A stretch of 64,000 nucleotides of DNA, from positions 172,645-236,644 of the forward strand of contig CAWIKX010000025.1 in NCBI GenBank assembly GCA_963836695.1, read 5' to 3'. The translations under genes and the position numbers were made by a program. This DNA is from Roseiarcus sp963836695 (GTDB lineage Bacteria > Pseudomonadota > Alphaproteobacteria > Rhizobiales > Beijerinckiaceae). The notes beneath the pieces are model-generated. The model saw nothing but the letters and a program-made list of their open reading frames with translations, did not search any database and had not been told where the DNA came from. Positions 8,850-16,843 of this stretch are shown piece by piece. Within the stretch, counting starts at the first letter, position 1. Each line of letters starts with the position of its first letter.

Positions 8850-9347
8850 TCAGTAACAAACGTTTACAAGCCGCCGGCCTAAATAGTGGCCGCCAGCGGT
8901 CCACACCCGCCGTCTGACCCAGCAACCCGGTCCGCCGCCATAAGCCGGCTGCGAAGCGATCGCGACCCCGATGGGCACGGTCGCCGCCGCGATCGCCCAG
9001 CCCGGGTCATAGCCCCAGCCCCAGCCGCCGCCCCATCCCCAGCCGCAATTCCAACAACCGCCGCCCCACCCGCCGCCCCAGCCAGGACCCCAGCCCGCAC
9101 GCCGCCAGCCCCAACCGCCACCGCCCCAGCCGGGCCGGCCCCAGCCGCCATGCCAGCCGCCGCCCCAACCGCCGCCATGCCAGCCACCGCCCCAGCCGCC
9201 GCCGCGAAAGCCGCCGCCATGGAAACCGCCGCCGTGAAAACCGCCATGCCATTGAGCTTCGGCCGGCGTCGAGATCGTCGCGACCGCCGTCGCCATTCCG
9301 AGCGCAGCAACCGCCGCGACCACCGTCTTCTTGATCGAATTACGCAT
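8850..9347 (-). CDS. Exported Gly/His/Trp-rich repeat protein (paralogue 2)
   Basis: A 165-residue protein with a Sec signal peptide (basic RNSIKKT, hydrophobic core to about residue 27, cleavage at PAEA-Q). The mature part begins QWHGGFHGGGFHGGGF and continues with GGGW and WHGGGW units, RPGWGGGG, a cysteine pair in GGCWNCGW and a longer aromatic glycine-rich zone. It then shows a hydrophobic segment (AIAAATVPIGVAIAS) and ends GGHYLGRRLVNVCY, matching the tail of the downstream paralogue (YLG..-VNVC). GGGAGGA precedes the ATG. The shared N-terminal repeats and C-terminal VNVC show that the two genes arose by duplication. No function is known from family membership. Confidence 0.8.
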   Translation of the reverse strand: MRNSIKKTVVAAVAALGMATAVATISTPAEAQWHGGFHGGGFHGGGFRGGGWGGGWHGGGWGGGWHGGWGRPGWGGGGWGWRRAGWGPGWGGGWGGGCWNCGWGWGGGWGWGYDPGWAIAAATVPIGVAIASQPAYGGGPGCWVRRRVWTAGGHYLGRRLVNVCY

Positions 9348-9420
9348 GGGAACATCCTCCCGTTGGTCGGCTCCTATCGCCGCGCCTCAGTTCTAAAACT
9401 AGGCTGCGACGGAAAAAGTT

Positions 9421-10311
9421 CTAGGGTTTGTTCGAGCCTCCGCGCAAAAAATTGATAATTCCGGAGAAATCCTGGCCCCCGTGGTCGGCGGCGACATAGA
9501 GAGCATAGAGTTGCGCGGCCTCGGCGCCGAGCGGCGTTAACGCCCCGACGCTCGCCGCCGCCTCCTGCGCCAATCGCAAATCCTTGAGCATGAGGGACGC
9601 GGCGAAGCCTGGTTTATAGTCGCGATTGGCGGGCGAAGCCGGAACTGGTCCGGGAACCGGGCAATAGGTGGTGAGCGACCACGACTGGCCCGAAGCGGTC
9701 GAGGAGACGTCGTACAAAGCTTGCGCGGACAGGCCCAGCTTCTCGGCGAGCGCAAAGGCTTCGCAGGTGACGATCATGGTCGCGCCGAGGATCATGTTGT
9801 TGCAGATCTTGGCCGCCTGCCCGGCCCCTGCCCCGCCGCAATGAACGATGCGCTTACCCATGTTGTCGAGGGTCGGCTTTGCGCGAGCGAACGCCTCCTC
9901 CGAGCCACCGCACATGAAGGTAAGGCTCGCCGCGGTCGCGCCGCCGACGCCGCCCGAGACCGGGGCGTCGAGGGTCAGCACTCCCGCCGCGGCGCCCGCC
10001 TCATGGGCCTTCTTCGCGCTGTCGACATCAATGGTCGAGCAATCGATGACAAGGGCTCCCTTGGGCGCGGCGGGCAGTAAGTCCGCATGAGCCGCGAGAA
10101 CGTGCTTGCCGGCTGGCAGCATGGTGACGACGGTGTCCGCGCCCGCGACCGCCTCGCGGGCATTTCCCGCAATGGCGACGCCGGAAGCGGAAGCGGCCGT
10201 CTTCGCCGCTTCAACCAGGTCGAAGCCCGTTACCGTGTGCCCCGCCTTGACGAGATTCGCCGCCATCGGCGCGCCCATGTTGCCGAGGCCGATGAATGCG
10301 ATTTTCGACAT
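9421..10311 (-). CDS. mmsB: 3-hydroxyisobutyrate dehydrogenase
   Basis: A 296-residue beta-hydroxyacid dehydrogenase that oxidises 3-hydroxyisobutyrate to methylmalonate semialdehyde with NAD+, a step of valine degradation. The N-terminal Rossmann motif is FIGLGNMGAPMAANLVKAGH; the substrate-binding DAPVSGGVGGA lies near residue 118; the catalytic lysine motif GAGQAAKICNNM is near 165-176; and the C-terminal KDLRLAQEAA is typical. An isobutyryl-CoA-type dehydrogenase lies 1.5 kb upstream on the same strand, which supports the valine role. AGGA lies shortly before the ATG. Confidence 0.93.
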   Translation of the reverse strand: MSKIAFIGLGNMGAPMAANLVKAGHTVTGFDLVEAAKTAASASGVAIAGNAREAVAGADTVVTMLPAGKHVLAAHADLLPAAPKGALVIDCSTIDVDSAKKAHEAGAAAGVLTLDAPVSGGVGGATAASLTFMCGGSEEAFARAKPTLDNMGKRIVHCGGAGAGQAAKICNNMILGATMIVTCEAFALAEKLGLSAQALYDVSSTASGQSWSLTTYCPVPGPVPASPANRDYKPGFAASLMLKDLRLAQEAAASVGALTPLGAEAAQLYALYVAADHGGQDFSGIINFLRGGSNKP

Positions 10312-10479
10312 GAGTCCTCCCGAGGGTCACCCGCGCAGGAAGGAAAGTCGGCGGGGAAGACCAAGAACTAGCACTCTGTGTCCGAAAGCGGATGTAGAGA
10401 AGCAATCTTTGGGTAAGGCGCCGTGTGGCTCGCGAGCATCCCTGGTTTGTGCAACATTTAGCGCGCGGAGGGACTGATC

Positions 10480-11049
10480 GTGACCGAATCGACAGTTGCG
10501 GATGCTATTGAGCAAGCCATTCGGGACTATATTCAAGCCTGCAACGATGGCGACGCTGACAGAGTCGCTACGTGCTTCAGCGCGAACGCGGTCCATTACT
10601 TTCCAACCGTTGCAAGATGGTCGGGCGCATCGACGATCGGCGACAACTTCTCGAAGAGAGTGCAAGCGCTCGGGCACCTGTGGACGGTCGATAAACTGCT
10701 TGTTGACGCAGATCGACGCGCTGGGGTGCTTGAGTGGACCCAGTTCGACAAAGAGGCCCGCGTGCTTCGGGGTGTGGACTGGTTCGTCTTCGAGCCAACG
10801 TCTTTCCTAATTCAGGAGATTCGCGCTTATGGCGCGGCGCCGATCCAGCGCGACCTCGAACGCCAGGAGTTGCAGGATTTCGACTACGCCGGGCGCGGCT
10901 ATCCAATGACGCGCCCGCTCTTGACTCTGCCGGGCCGAGTTGATCGCTTGAGCGAAGCCGACGCCTGTCACACGGCGCGGCGAATAAGCAGCGGGCGTAA
11001 AGCGGGGAGACGCCTCACGATTGTCGTTGGCTTCCACTTACGATGTTAG
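10480..11049 (+). CDS. SnoaL/NTF2-like fold protein
   Basis: A 189-residue protein starting at GTG (10480) with GGAGGG about 7 bases upstream. The first 125 residues look like a cone-shaped NTF2/SnoaL fold: an N-terminal helix (AIEQAIRDYIQACNDGDADRVATCFSAN style), then VHYFP and alternating beta strands to EIRAYGAAP. The last 60 residues are basic and not recognisable. SnoaL-like proteins include cyclases, isomerases and non-enzymes, so no reaction can be assigned. The stop overlaps the next gene's start by 7 bases (11043-11049), suggesting co-translation with the exporter. Confidence 0.7.
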   Translation: MTESTVADAIEQAIRDYIQACNDGDADRVATCFSANAVHYFPTVARWSGASTIGDNFSKRVQALGHLWTVDKLLVDADRRAGVLEWTQFDKEARVLRGVDWFVFEPTSFLIQEIRAYGAAPIQRDLERQELQDFDYAGRGYPMTRPLLTLPGRVDRLSEADACHTARRISSGRKAGRRLTIVVGFHLRC

Positions 11050-11801
11050 CGATGCCTTCAATCGAACCTTTTCCCCTTCTCGTCGCCACCCTCACCTTCC
11101 TGCTCGCAGGCTTTGTGAAGGGCGTGATCGGGCTTGGCTTGCCGACCGTCTCGATGGGCCTCCTCAGCCTCGTGATGGCGCCCGCCAAAGCTGCTTCGCT
11201 CCTGATCGTGCCGTCCTTCGTCACCAATGTCTGGCAATTGGCGGCGGGCCCGAGCTTCAGCCGGCTGGCGTACCGGCTTTGGCCAATGCTGGCGGGCGTG
11301 GTTCTTGGCACACTTGCGGGAACAGGATTGCTGACCGGAAGCCATGCGGGGCAAGCCGCCGTCGCGCTCGGGCTTTTGCTGATCCTCTACGCCGTGCTGG
11401 GCCTCACCTCGGTTCGCTTCGCCGTAGCCCCGGCGGCCGAATGGTGGCTCGGGCCTCTGATCGGCGCGCTGACGGGCCTCGTCACCGCCGCGACCGGCGT
11501 GTTCGTGATCCCGGCTGTGCCCTATATCGGAGCGCTCAGCCTGGATAAGGACGAGCTGATCCAGGCGCTTGGCCTCTCTTTCACCGTCTCCACCATCGCG
11601 CTTGCGGCGGCGCTCGCAGCAGGCGGCGCTTTTGCGCTCGGAGAAGTCGGCGCGTCCACCGCCGCGCTTGCGCCGGCGCTTCTCGGCATGGCGGCGGGCG
11701 GGGCCTTGCGCGGCCGATTCAGCGAGAAGACGTTTCGGCGGGTGTTTTTCGGCGGATTGCTCGTACTCGGGGCTCACCTCGCGTCGCGCGCGCTGATTTG
11801 A
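11043..11801 (+). CDS. TauE/SafE family anion exporter
   Basis: A 252-residue integral membrane protein with about eight hydrophobic helices in two similar halves. The TauE/SafE signature is split between FLLAGFVKGVIGLGLPTVSM near the N-terminus and GALTGLVTAATGVFVIPAVP near residue 140. Family members export sulfite, sulfoacetate or related organosulfonate anions. Start at 11043, or at the second ATG (11052), which leaves the SnoaL gene free; no strong ribosome site separates them. It converges on the acyl-CoA dehydrogenase gene with only 6 bases between stops. Confidence 0.85.
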   Translation: MLAMPSIEPFPLLVATLTFLLAGFVKGVIGLGLPTVSMGLLSLVMAPAKAASLLIVPSFVTNVWQLAAGPSFSRLAYRLWPMLAGVVLGTLAGTGLLTGSHAGQAAVALGLLLILYAVLGLTSVRFAVAPAAEWWLGPLIGALTGLVTAATGVFVIPAVPYIGALSLDKDELIQALGLSFTVSTIALAAALAAGGAFALGEVGASTAALAPALLGMAAGGALRGRFSEKTFRRVFFGGLLVLGAHLASRALI

Positions 11802-11807
11802 GACGCT

Positions 11808-12944
11808 TCAATTCTCGATCAGCCCGCGCGCCACTATCACGCGCATGATCTCGTTCGTGCCCTCGAGAATCTGATGCACGCGCAAGTCGCGCACGATCTT
11901 CTCGACGCCGTAATCGGCGAGATAGCCGTAGCCACCGAACAATTGCAGCGCATCGTTGGCCGCGTTGAAGCCGGTGTCGGTCGCGATCTGCTTGGCCATG
12001 GCGCAAAGACGCGTCGCTTCCGGCGACTTCTCGTCGAGAGCGCTCGCCGCGCGCCACAGCATCGAGCGGGCGGTCTCGAGCGAAGTCGCAATGTCGGCGA
12101 CACGAAATTGAAGCGCCTGGAAGTCGGCGAGGCGTCGGCCGAACGCCTTGCGCTCGCGCATGTAAGCGATCGCCTTGTCGAGCGCCGATTGCCCACCGCC
12201 GATCGAGCAGGCGCCTATGTTGAGCCGCCCCCCGTCGAGCCCAGCCATCGCAATTCTGAAGCCGGTCCCTTCGGCGCCGACCCGATTGGTGGCCGGCACG
12301 CGCACGCCCTCCATGATCACCTGACGCGTCGGCTGCGCGCGCCAGCCCATCTTCTTCTCTTTCGCGCCGAAGCTTAAGCCGGGCGCGCCCTTCTCGACCA
12401 GGAATGCGGAAACTCCGGACGCGCCGCCCTTGCCTGTGCGCGCCATGACCAGATAGAGATCGCTGACGCCCGCGCCAGAGATGAATTGCTTGACGCCGTC
12501 GAGAACGTAATCGTCGCCGTCACGCTGGGCGCGCGTCGTCAGCGCCGCGGCGTCAGAGCCCGAGCCCGGCTCCGTCAGGCAATAGCTGGCGATAAGCTCC
12601 ATCGTCGCGAAGCGCGGCAGATAGCGCGCTTTAAGCTCTGGCGAGCCGAAACGGTCGATAGCCCAGGCGACCATGTTGTGGATGGAGAGGAACGAGGCGA
12701 CACACGGACAACCGGTCGACAAAGCCTCGAAGATCAATGCCGCATCGAGACGGGTCATTCCGCTGCCGCCGTGCTGTTCGCTGACGTAGATCGCGGCCAT
12801 GCCGAGCGCCGCCGCCTCACGCAGGACGTCCGCCGGAAAGTGCTCGGTCTCGTCCCAATGGAGCGCGTTGGGCGCCAGGCGCGCGTCGGCAAACGATTTC
12901 GCCATGTCACGGACAGCGAGATGGTCTGCAGTCAAGGCGAACAT
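11808..12944 (-). CDS. Acyl-CoA dehydrogenase, isobutyryl-CoA type
   Basis: A 378-residue FAD flavoenzyme of the acyl-CoA dehydrogenase family. Visible features: N-terminal helical domain, YCLTEPGSGSDAAAL (FAD/substrate contact) near residue 125, KQFISGAGVSDLYLVM, the arginine in RERKAFGRRLADFQ, LFGGYGYLADYGVEK, and the C-terminal HQILEGTNEIMR that carries the catalytic glutamate. The sequence is closest in style to isobutyryl-CoA dehydrogenase (ACAD8), and mmsB on the same strand fits a valine pathway; other branched or short-chain acyl-CoAs are possible. Its start lies 11 bases after the rluB stop, so it may be read from the rluB transcript. Confidence 0.88.
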   Translation of the reverse strand: MFALTADHLAVRDMAKSFADARLAPNALHWDETEHFPADVLREAAALGMAAIYVSEQHGGSGMTRLDAALIFEALSTGCPCVASFLSIHNMVAWAIDRFGSPELKARYLPRFATMELIASYCLTEPGSGSDAAALTTRAQRDGDDYVLDGVKQFISGAGVSDLYLVMARTGKGGASGVSAFLVEKGAPGLSFGAKEKKMGWRAQPTRQVIMEGVRVPATNRVGAEGTGFRIAMAGLDGGRLNIGACSIGGGQSALDKAIAYMRERKAFGRRLADFQALQFRVADIATSLETARSMLWRAASALDEKSPEATRLCAMAKQIATDTGFNAANDALQLFGGYGYLADYGVEKIVRDLRVHQILEGTNEIMRVIVARGLIEN

Positions 12945-12955
12945 GGTCTCCCGCC

Positions 12956-14878
12956 TTACGGTTTGCGCGGCGGCCGGCGGGGGCCGCCGGCGCCTTTCGG
13001 CGATCCTTGTCCCGGCGGGCGAGGGCGATGCTCCGGTGAAGAGCGACCGCGCGACGGTCCGCCTTCTCCGCCCGCGTTACGGTCGCGGCTCTGCGGTCGA
13101 TCCCGGTCGCGCCCGCCTGCGCGGGGTGACTTGAAGTCAGAGCGCGAGTCGTGATTCTTGTCGTCCGATCGCGGCGGCCGGCCCTCGCGGGCTTGGGTGC
13201 GCGCCCGGCCCTGAGGCCGGTCAGACTTGCGTTCGCGCGACGGACCCCCGCCGTCTCGCGTTCGCGACGGGCGTTCGCGACGGTTGTCGCCACTTCCCCC
13301 TTCGGGACGGTCGAAGCGATGCTCGCGCGGCGCACGGGTTCTGTCCTCCGATCGCGGCGGCCGGCCCTCCCCGGGCTGCGTGCGCGTCCGGCCCTGAGGC
13401 CGGTCAAACTTGGGCGCGCGCGCCGGATCGCCGCCATCCCGCGTTCGCGACGGGCGATCTCGGCGATCGCCCTCCCGCTTCGTATCAGGACGGTCGAAGC
13501 GACGCTCGCGCGGCCCGCCTTGAGCTCCGGCAGTATTTGACCTCTCGGGCCGACGCCCGGATTGCTTCTGGTCCGGACGCGGCGGCCGCTCGCGCCCTCC
13601 GGCGGCTCCTCCCCGCTTCGGCCCGAAGGAGTCGCTCCTTCCTGCGCGCCCGCGTGGCTCAAATGCGCGTCCGCCGCGCTCGGCGGCGTTAGGCCGCCCT
13701 GTGCGTTTCGGCCGCGTTTCGGGCCCGGTGCGCGTACTCGCCTCTTCACCAGTCCGGGACACGCGCTCGACCGCTATTGTTCGCCCCTTGCGGTCGCGGG
13801 TCGCGCTGCGCTCGATGCGCTTCCGCGTGGTCGCAGTGTCCACGGCGATTTCCGCCCGCAAAGCAGAGACGTGTTTGCGCCGGCGTTCAGGCGTGGATGG
13901 TTTCGGGGGCGTGCGCCGCGGCGCGGCATCCCGTTCGAATCGAGGCTCGCCCCCTCGCGCTCCGCGATTCGGGCGGTCCTGCATCGTTCGCTTGGACCCG
14001 TGGTTTTCGCGCGGTCCGCGCTCATTTCGCGGTCGCTCGCTTTGCCCTCGCGCCGGCTTCTGCTCGGGCGGCGGCTGCTCGCGAACGCTTGGCGTTGCGT
14101 CGAAATTGGCGTTGGCCTCCTTGGCGAGCTTGACGCCCAATTGGTCGCGCAGCACGCGCGTGCGCACTTCCATGATTTGACCCTCGGGGAGATCGCCAAG
14201 CTCGAACGGCCCGAAGGAGACGCGGATCAGACGATTGACCGCAAGACCCAGGTGTTCAAGGATCTTCTTGATCTCGCGGTTTTTTCCCTCCCTGAGACCC
14301 AACGTGAGCCAGGCATTCGCGCCCTGCTCGCGGTCGAGCTTGGCCTCGACGCCGCGATAATCGACGCCGTCGATGGTGACACCCTCGCTCAAACGATCGA
14401 GCGCCGCCTGATCGATTGTTCCACGGGCGCGCACCCGGTAGCGGCGTAGCCAACCGGTCGACGGAAGCTCGAGCACGCGCGAGAGCCCGCCGTCGTTGGT
14501 GAGCAGCAGAAGCCCTTCGGTGTTGATGTCGAGCCGGCCAATCGCGACAAGGCGCGGCAAGTCAGGCGGCAGAACCGCGAAAACGGTGTTCCGCCCCTCC
14601 GGATCGCGCGCGGTGGTGACGAGGCCCCTCGGCTTATGGAACAGAAAGAGCCGCGTGCGCTCAGGCGGGGCGAGCGGCTTGCCGTCCACGCGCACGTCGT
14701 CGGCCTCGCTCACATTGAAGGCGGGGCTCAGAAGCGGCTTGCCGTTGACGGTGACGCGGCCCTCGGCGATCCACGCCTCGGCGTCGCGGCGAGAGCAAAC
14801 GCCCGCCCGCGCCATGACCTTGGCGATGCGCTGGCCCGCGCGGACCTCTGAAACTTGAACTCGTGTTTCGTCGCCCAT
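12956..14878 (-). CDS. rluB: 23S rRNA pseudouridine synthase B with long disordered R/G/D/P tail
   Basis: A 640-residue protein beginning at ATG 14878. Residues 1-65 are an S4 RNA-binding domain (RIAKVMARAGVCSRRDAEAW). Residues about 70-250 are the RsuA/RluB catalytic domain, with the active aspartate in VAIGRLDINTEGLLLLTNDG and GLREGKNREIKKILEHLG. It modifies U2605-type sites of 23S rRNA. The remaining roughly 380 residues are predicted to be disordered and strongly basic (R, G, D, P, S), including two tandem 61-residue repeats and a degenerate third. Tails exist in other Hyphomicrobiales RluB proteins, but this one is very long. The gene diverges from tadA. Confidence 0.93.
   Translation of the reverse strand: MGDETRVQVSEVRAGQRIAKVMARAGVCSRRDAEAWIAEGRVTVNGKPLLSPAFNVSEADDVRVDGKPLAPPERTRLFLFHKPRGLVTTARDPEGRNTVFAVLPPDLPRLVAIGRLDINTEGLLLLTNDGGLSRVLELPSTGWLRRYRVRARGTIDQAALDRLSEGVTIDGVDYRGVEAKLDREQGANAWLTLGLREGKNREIKKILEHLGLAVNRLIRVSFGPFELGDLPEGQIMEVRTRVLRDQLGVKLAKEANANFDATPSVREQPPPEQKPARGQSERPRNERGPRENHGSKRTMQDRPNRGARGGEPRFERDAAPRRTPPKPSTPERRRKHVSALRAEIAVDTATTRKRIERSATRDRKGRTIAVERVSRTGEEASTRTGPETRPKRTGRPNAAERGGRAFEPRGRAGRSDSFGPKRGGAAGGRERPPRPDQKQSGRRPERSNTAGAQGGPRERRFDRPDTKREGDRRDRPSRTRDGGDPARAPKFDRPQGRTRTQPGEGRPPRSEDRTRAPREHRFDRPEGGSGDNRRERPSRTRDGGGPSRERKSDRPQGRARTQAREGRPPRSDDKNHDSRSDFKSPRAGGRDRDRPQSRDRNAGGEGGPSRGRSSPEHRPRPPGQGSPKGAGGPRRPPRKP
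13145..13510 (-). repeat. Two tandem 183-bp repeats inside the rluB tail
   Basis: Translation shows two adjacent 61-residue units, one starting RERRFDRPDTKREGDRRDRP (13328-13510) and one starting REHRFDRPEGGSGDNRRERP (13145-13327). Both then continue with SRTRDGG, a KxDRPQGR segment and EGRPPRS(E/D)D at the same offsets. A degenerate third unit follows to the stop. Equal length with scattered substitutions points to an in-frame tandem duplication kept under protein-level selection. Confidence 0.75.
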
Positions 14879-14997
14879 GGCTCGCTTCGCTCCGGCCCCG
14901 TACGCTTGCGCATTGCCGCCGGCGGCCGCTTGTCCTAAGCCCGAACACTGCCGGCCGCCAAACGAAAAAAGCTTGGCGAGCAGCCACAAGGGCGCGG

Positions 14998-15474
14998 GTG
15001 GCAGTGGAAACAGACTTGACCAACGAGAGCTGGAACGGCGATCCGATGAGCCTTGCCTTCGCCGAAGCGCGTTCGGCTGAAACACGCGGCGAAACGCCGA
15101 TTGGAGCTGCGCTGGTTCACGAGGGGACGGTGATCGCGAGCGCTGGCAACCGCACGCGCGAACTCTCCGATCCGACCGCGCACGCGGAAATGCTCGCTAT
15201 CCGCGAGGCCGCGGCCAGGCTTGGCGCCGAACGTCTGGTCGGGTGCGACCTCTATGTGACGCTCGAGCCATGTGCGATGTGCGCCGGCGCTATCTCGTTC
15301 GCGCGACTGCGCCGGCTCTATTATGGCGCTCCCGACCCCAAGGGCGGCGCCATCGACAACGGACCGCACTTCTTTCGCCAGCCCACCTGTCATCATGCGC
15401 CGGAGGTCTACGGAGGCTTACGCGAGAGCGAGGCGGCGGCAATGCTGCGGGGGTTTTTCGCTGCGAGACGGTGA
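14998..15474 (+). CDS. tadA: tRNA-specific adenosine deaminase
   Basis: TadA deaminates A34 to inosine in the tRNA-Arg(ACG) anticodon. The zinc-dependent deaminase signature is complete: the proton-shuttling HAE in TAHAEMLAIREA and the zinc cysteines in EPCAMCAGA, followed by RLYYGAPDPKGGA and a short helical C-terminus. The start is uncertain: GTG 14998 has AAGGG 5 bases upstream, GTG 15004 is equivalent, and ATG 15046 would give the minimal domain (142 residues). It is divergent from rluB with about 120 bases between, the usual arrangement in this order. Confidence 0.9.
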   Translation: MAVETDLTNESWNGDPMSLAFAEARSAETRGETPIGAALVHEGTVIASAGNRTRELSDPTAHAEMLAIREAAARLGAERLVGCDLYVTLEPCAMCAGAISFARLRRLYYGAPDPKGGAIDNGPHFFRQPTCHHAPEVYGGLRESEAAAMLRGFFAARR

Positions 15475-15482
15475 AGTGGCTC

Positions 15483-15605
15483 CCTCGTCCTGAGGAGCGG
15501 CGCCGCGGGGGCGCGTCTCGAAGGACGATCCAGCGCGCATCGTCGCCGCCGCCTTCTGGACCATCCTTCGAGACGCGAGGCTCCGCCTCGCCCTCAGGAT
15601 GAGGG
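15483..15605. repeat. Intergenic long palindrome, copy A (REP/BIME-like)
   Basis: A left arm beginning CCTCGTCCTGAGGAGCG and running through GTCTCGAAGGACGATCC is mirrored by a right arm GGACCATCCTTCGAGACGCG that ends in CCTCAGGATGAGG. The two arms can pair over about 45 bases with a short centre. A second copy lies at 18816-18934. This type of dispersed palindrome, with the CTCGAAGGATGG and CATCCTGAGGA cores, is widespread between genes in Hyphomicrobiales genomes. Confidence 0.8.
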
Positions 15606-15698
15606 GATTGTTGCCGCGCTAAGTCCGTCGCTGGTTGCCAACACGCAGGCCATCGTGACACATGAAGCGTCCGCTTAAGAACGCTTAAGGGAGGATCC

Positions 15699-16811
15699 AT
15701 GTCTCCGCCGTTTCGCGCCGATCATGTCGGCAGCTATCTCCGCCCCGAGCGACTGAAGGAAGCGCGCGAACGGTTCGCCGCCGGCGGGCTCCCTGCCGCC
15801 GAATTGCATGCGATCGAGGACGAGTGCATCCGCGACGTCGTGCGCGCTCAAGAGAACGTGGGTCTGAAGGCGATCACCGACGGCGAGTTCCGCCGCACCT
15901 TCTTTCATGTCGATTTCTTGGAGCGGCTGCACGGGGTCGAGGTCCGTTACGGCGAGTTCGCCGCGCATTTCAAGAAAAGCGATGGCACCCAGGTCGGTTT
16001 CGCGCCTCCGACCATGCATGTCGACAGCAAGGTCACATGGGCCGGGCCAATTCAAGGTGAAGACTTCGACTTCCTCAAGAAGACGACAACCCGGATGCCC
16101 AAAGTCTGCATCCCCGCGCCCTCGATGCTGCATTTCAGAGGCGGGCGCGAGGCGATCAGCGATGCGGTGTACCCGAACCTTGAGAACTTCTACGACGACC
16201 TCACCGCCGCCTATCGAGCCGAGGTCGCCGATCTTGCCGCCCGGGGCCTGCGCTATCTGCAATTCGACGACACCAATCTCGCTTATCTTTGCGATCCTGA
16301 CATTCGCGCCCGGACCAAGGCGCGCGGCGACGATCCGGACGCGCTGACACGCCTCTATTGCCGGCTCATCAACGATTCGATCAAAGAGCGTCCGAAGGAC
16401 ATGACGGTCTGCGTCCATCTCTGCCGCGGCAATTTCAAAAGCGCTTGGGTGGCGCAGGGCGGCTACGAGCCGGTCGCCGAGATCCTGCTCAACGAGATGA
16501 AGATCGACGGCTTCTTTCTCGAATATGACGACGAGCGCTCCGGCGATTTCGCTCCATTGCGGTTTGCGCCCAAAAGCGCGACCATCGTGCTTGGCCTCAT
16601 GAGCTCCAAGAAAGCCGCCGCGGAGCCCAAGGACATTGTCAAGAAGCGTATCGATGAGGCGGCGAAATATGTGCCTATCGAGCAATGCTCCCTCTCCCAT
16701 CAATGCGGCTTCTCGTCGACCGCGCACGGTAACGATCTCAGCGAGGCTGATCAGTGGATTAAACTGGCGCGCCTCGTTGAAATCGCCGAGGAGGTCTGGG
16801 GCAAGGCCTGA
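15699..16811 (+). CDS. Cobalamin-independent methionine synthase-like methyltransferase (MetE C-terminal domain family)
   Basis: A 370-residue protein equal to the catalytic C-terminal barrel of MetE without its N-terminal half. Likely zinc ligands are visible: His and Cys in VCVHLCRGNF, the glutamate region FFLEYDDERSGDF and the C-terminal Cys in SLSHQCGFSS. The N-terminal PFRADHVGSYLRP is typical of this short family. Short versions transfer methyl groups between a methyl donor and a thiol; whether the product is methionine is not certain, since folate-binding parts of full MetE are absent. GGGAGG lies about 5 bases before the ATG. It precedes an aldehyde dehydrogenase gene on the same strand. 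Confidence 0.87.
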   Translation: MSPPFRADHVGSYLRPERLKEARERFAAGGLPAAELHAIEDECIRDVVRAQENVGLKAITDGEFRRTFFHVDFLERLHGVEVRYGEFAAHFKKSDGTQVGFAPPTMHVDSKVTWAGPIQGEDFDFLKKTTTRMPKVCIPAPSMLHFRGGREAISDAVYPNLENFYDDLTAAYRAEVADLAARGLRYLQFDDTNLAYLCDPDIRARTKARGDDPDALTRLYCRLINDSIKERPKDMTVCVHLCRGNFKSAWVAQGGYEPVAEILLNEMKIDGFFLEYDDERSGDFAPLRFAPKSATIVLGLMSSKKAAAEPKDIVKKRIDEAAKYVPIEQCSLSHQCGFSSTAHGNDLSEADQWIKLARLVEIAEEVWGKA

Positions 16812-16843
16812 TCGTCGCCATCTCTCGCGGGGAAGCCATTCCG

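Noticed and set aside
8340..9260. Short regular repeats that could look like a CRISPR array or minisatellite
   Set aside because: The periodic GCCGCCATGCCA units are in frame with two signal-peptide proteins and encode GGW/HGG repeats; there are no unique spacers of constant length and no cas genes.
9421..12944. mmsB and the acyl-CoA dehydrogenase as one valine operon
   Set aside because: They are on the same strand but separated by two genes on the opposite strand, so they cannot be a simple operon even though they fit one pathway.
13562..14449. Long open frame of about 295 codons on the plus strand inside rluB
   Set aside because: It is antisense to a clear enzyme and its GC-rich tail; the translation is arginine- and alanine-rich without motifs, as expected for a shadow frame in high-GC DNA.
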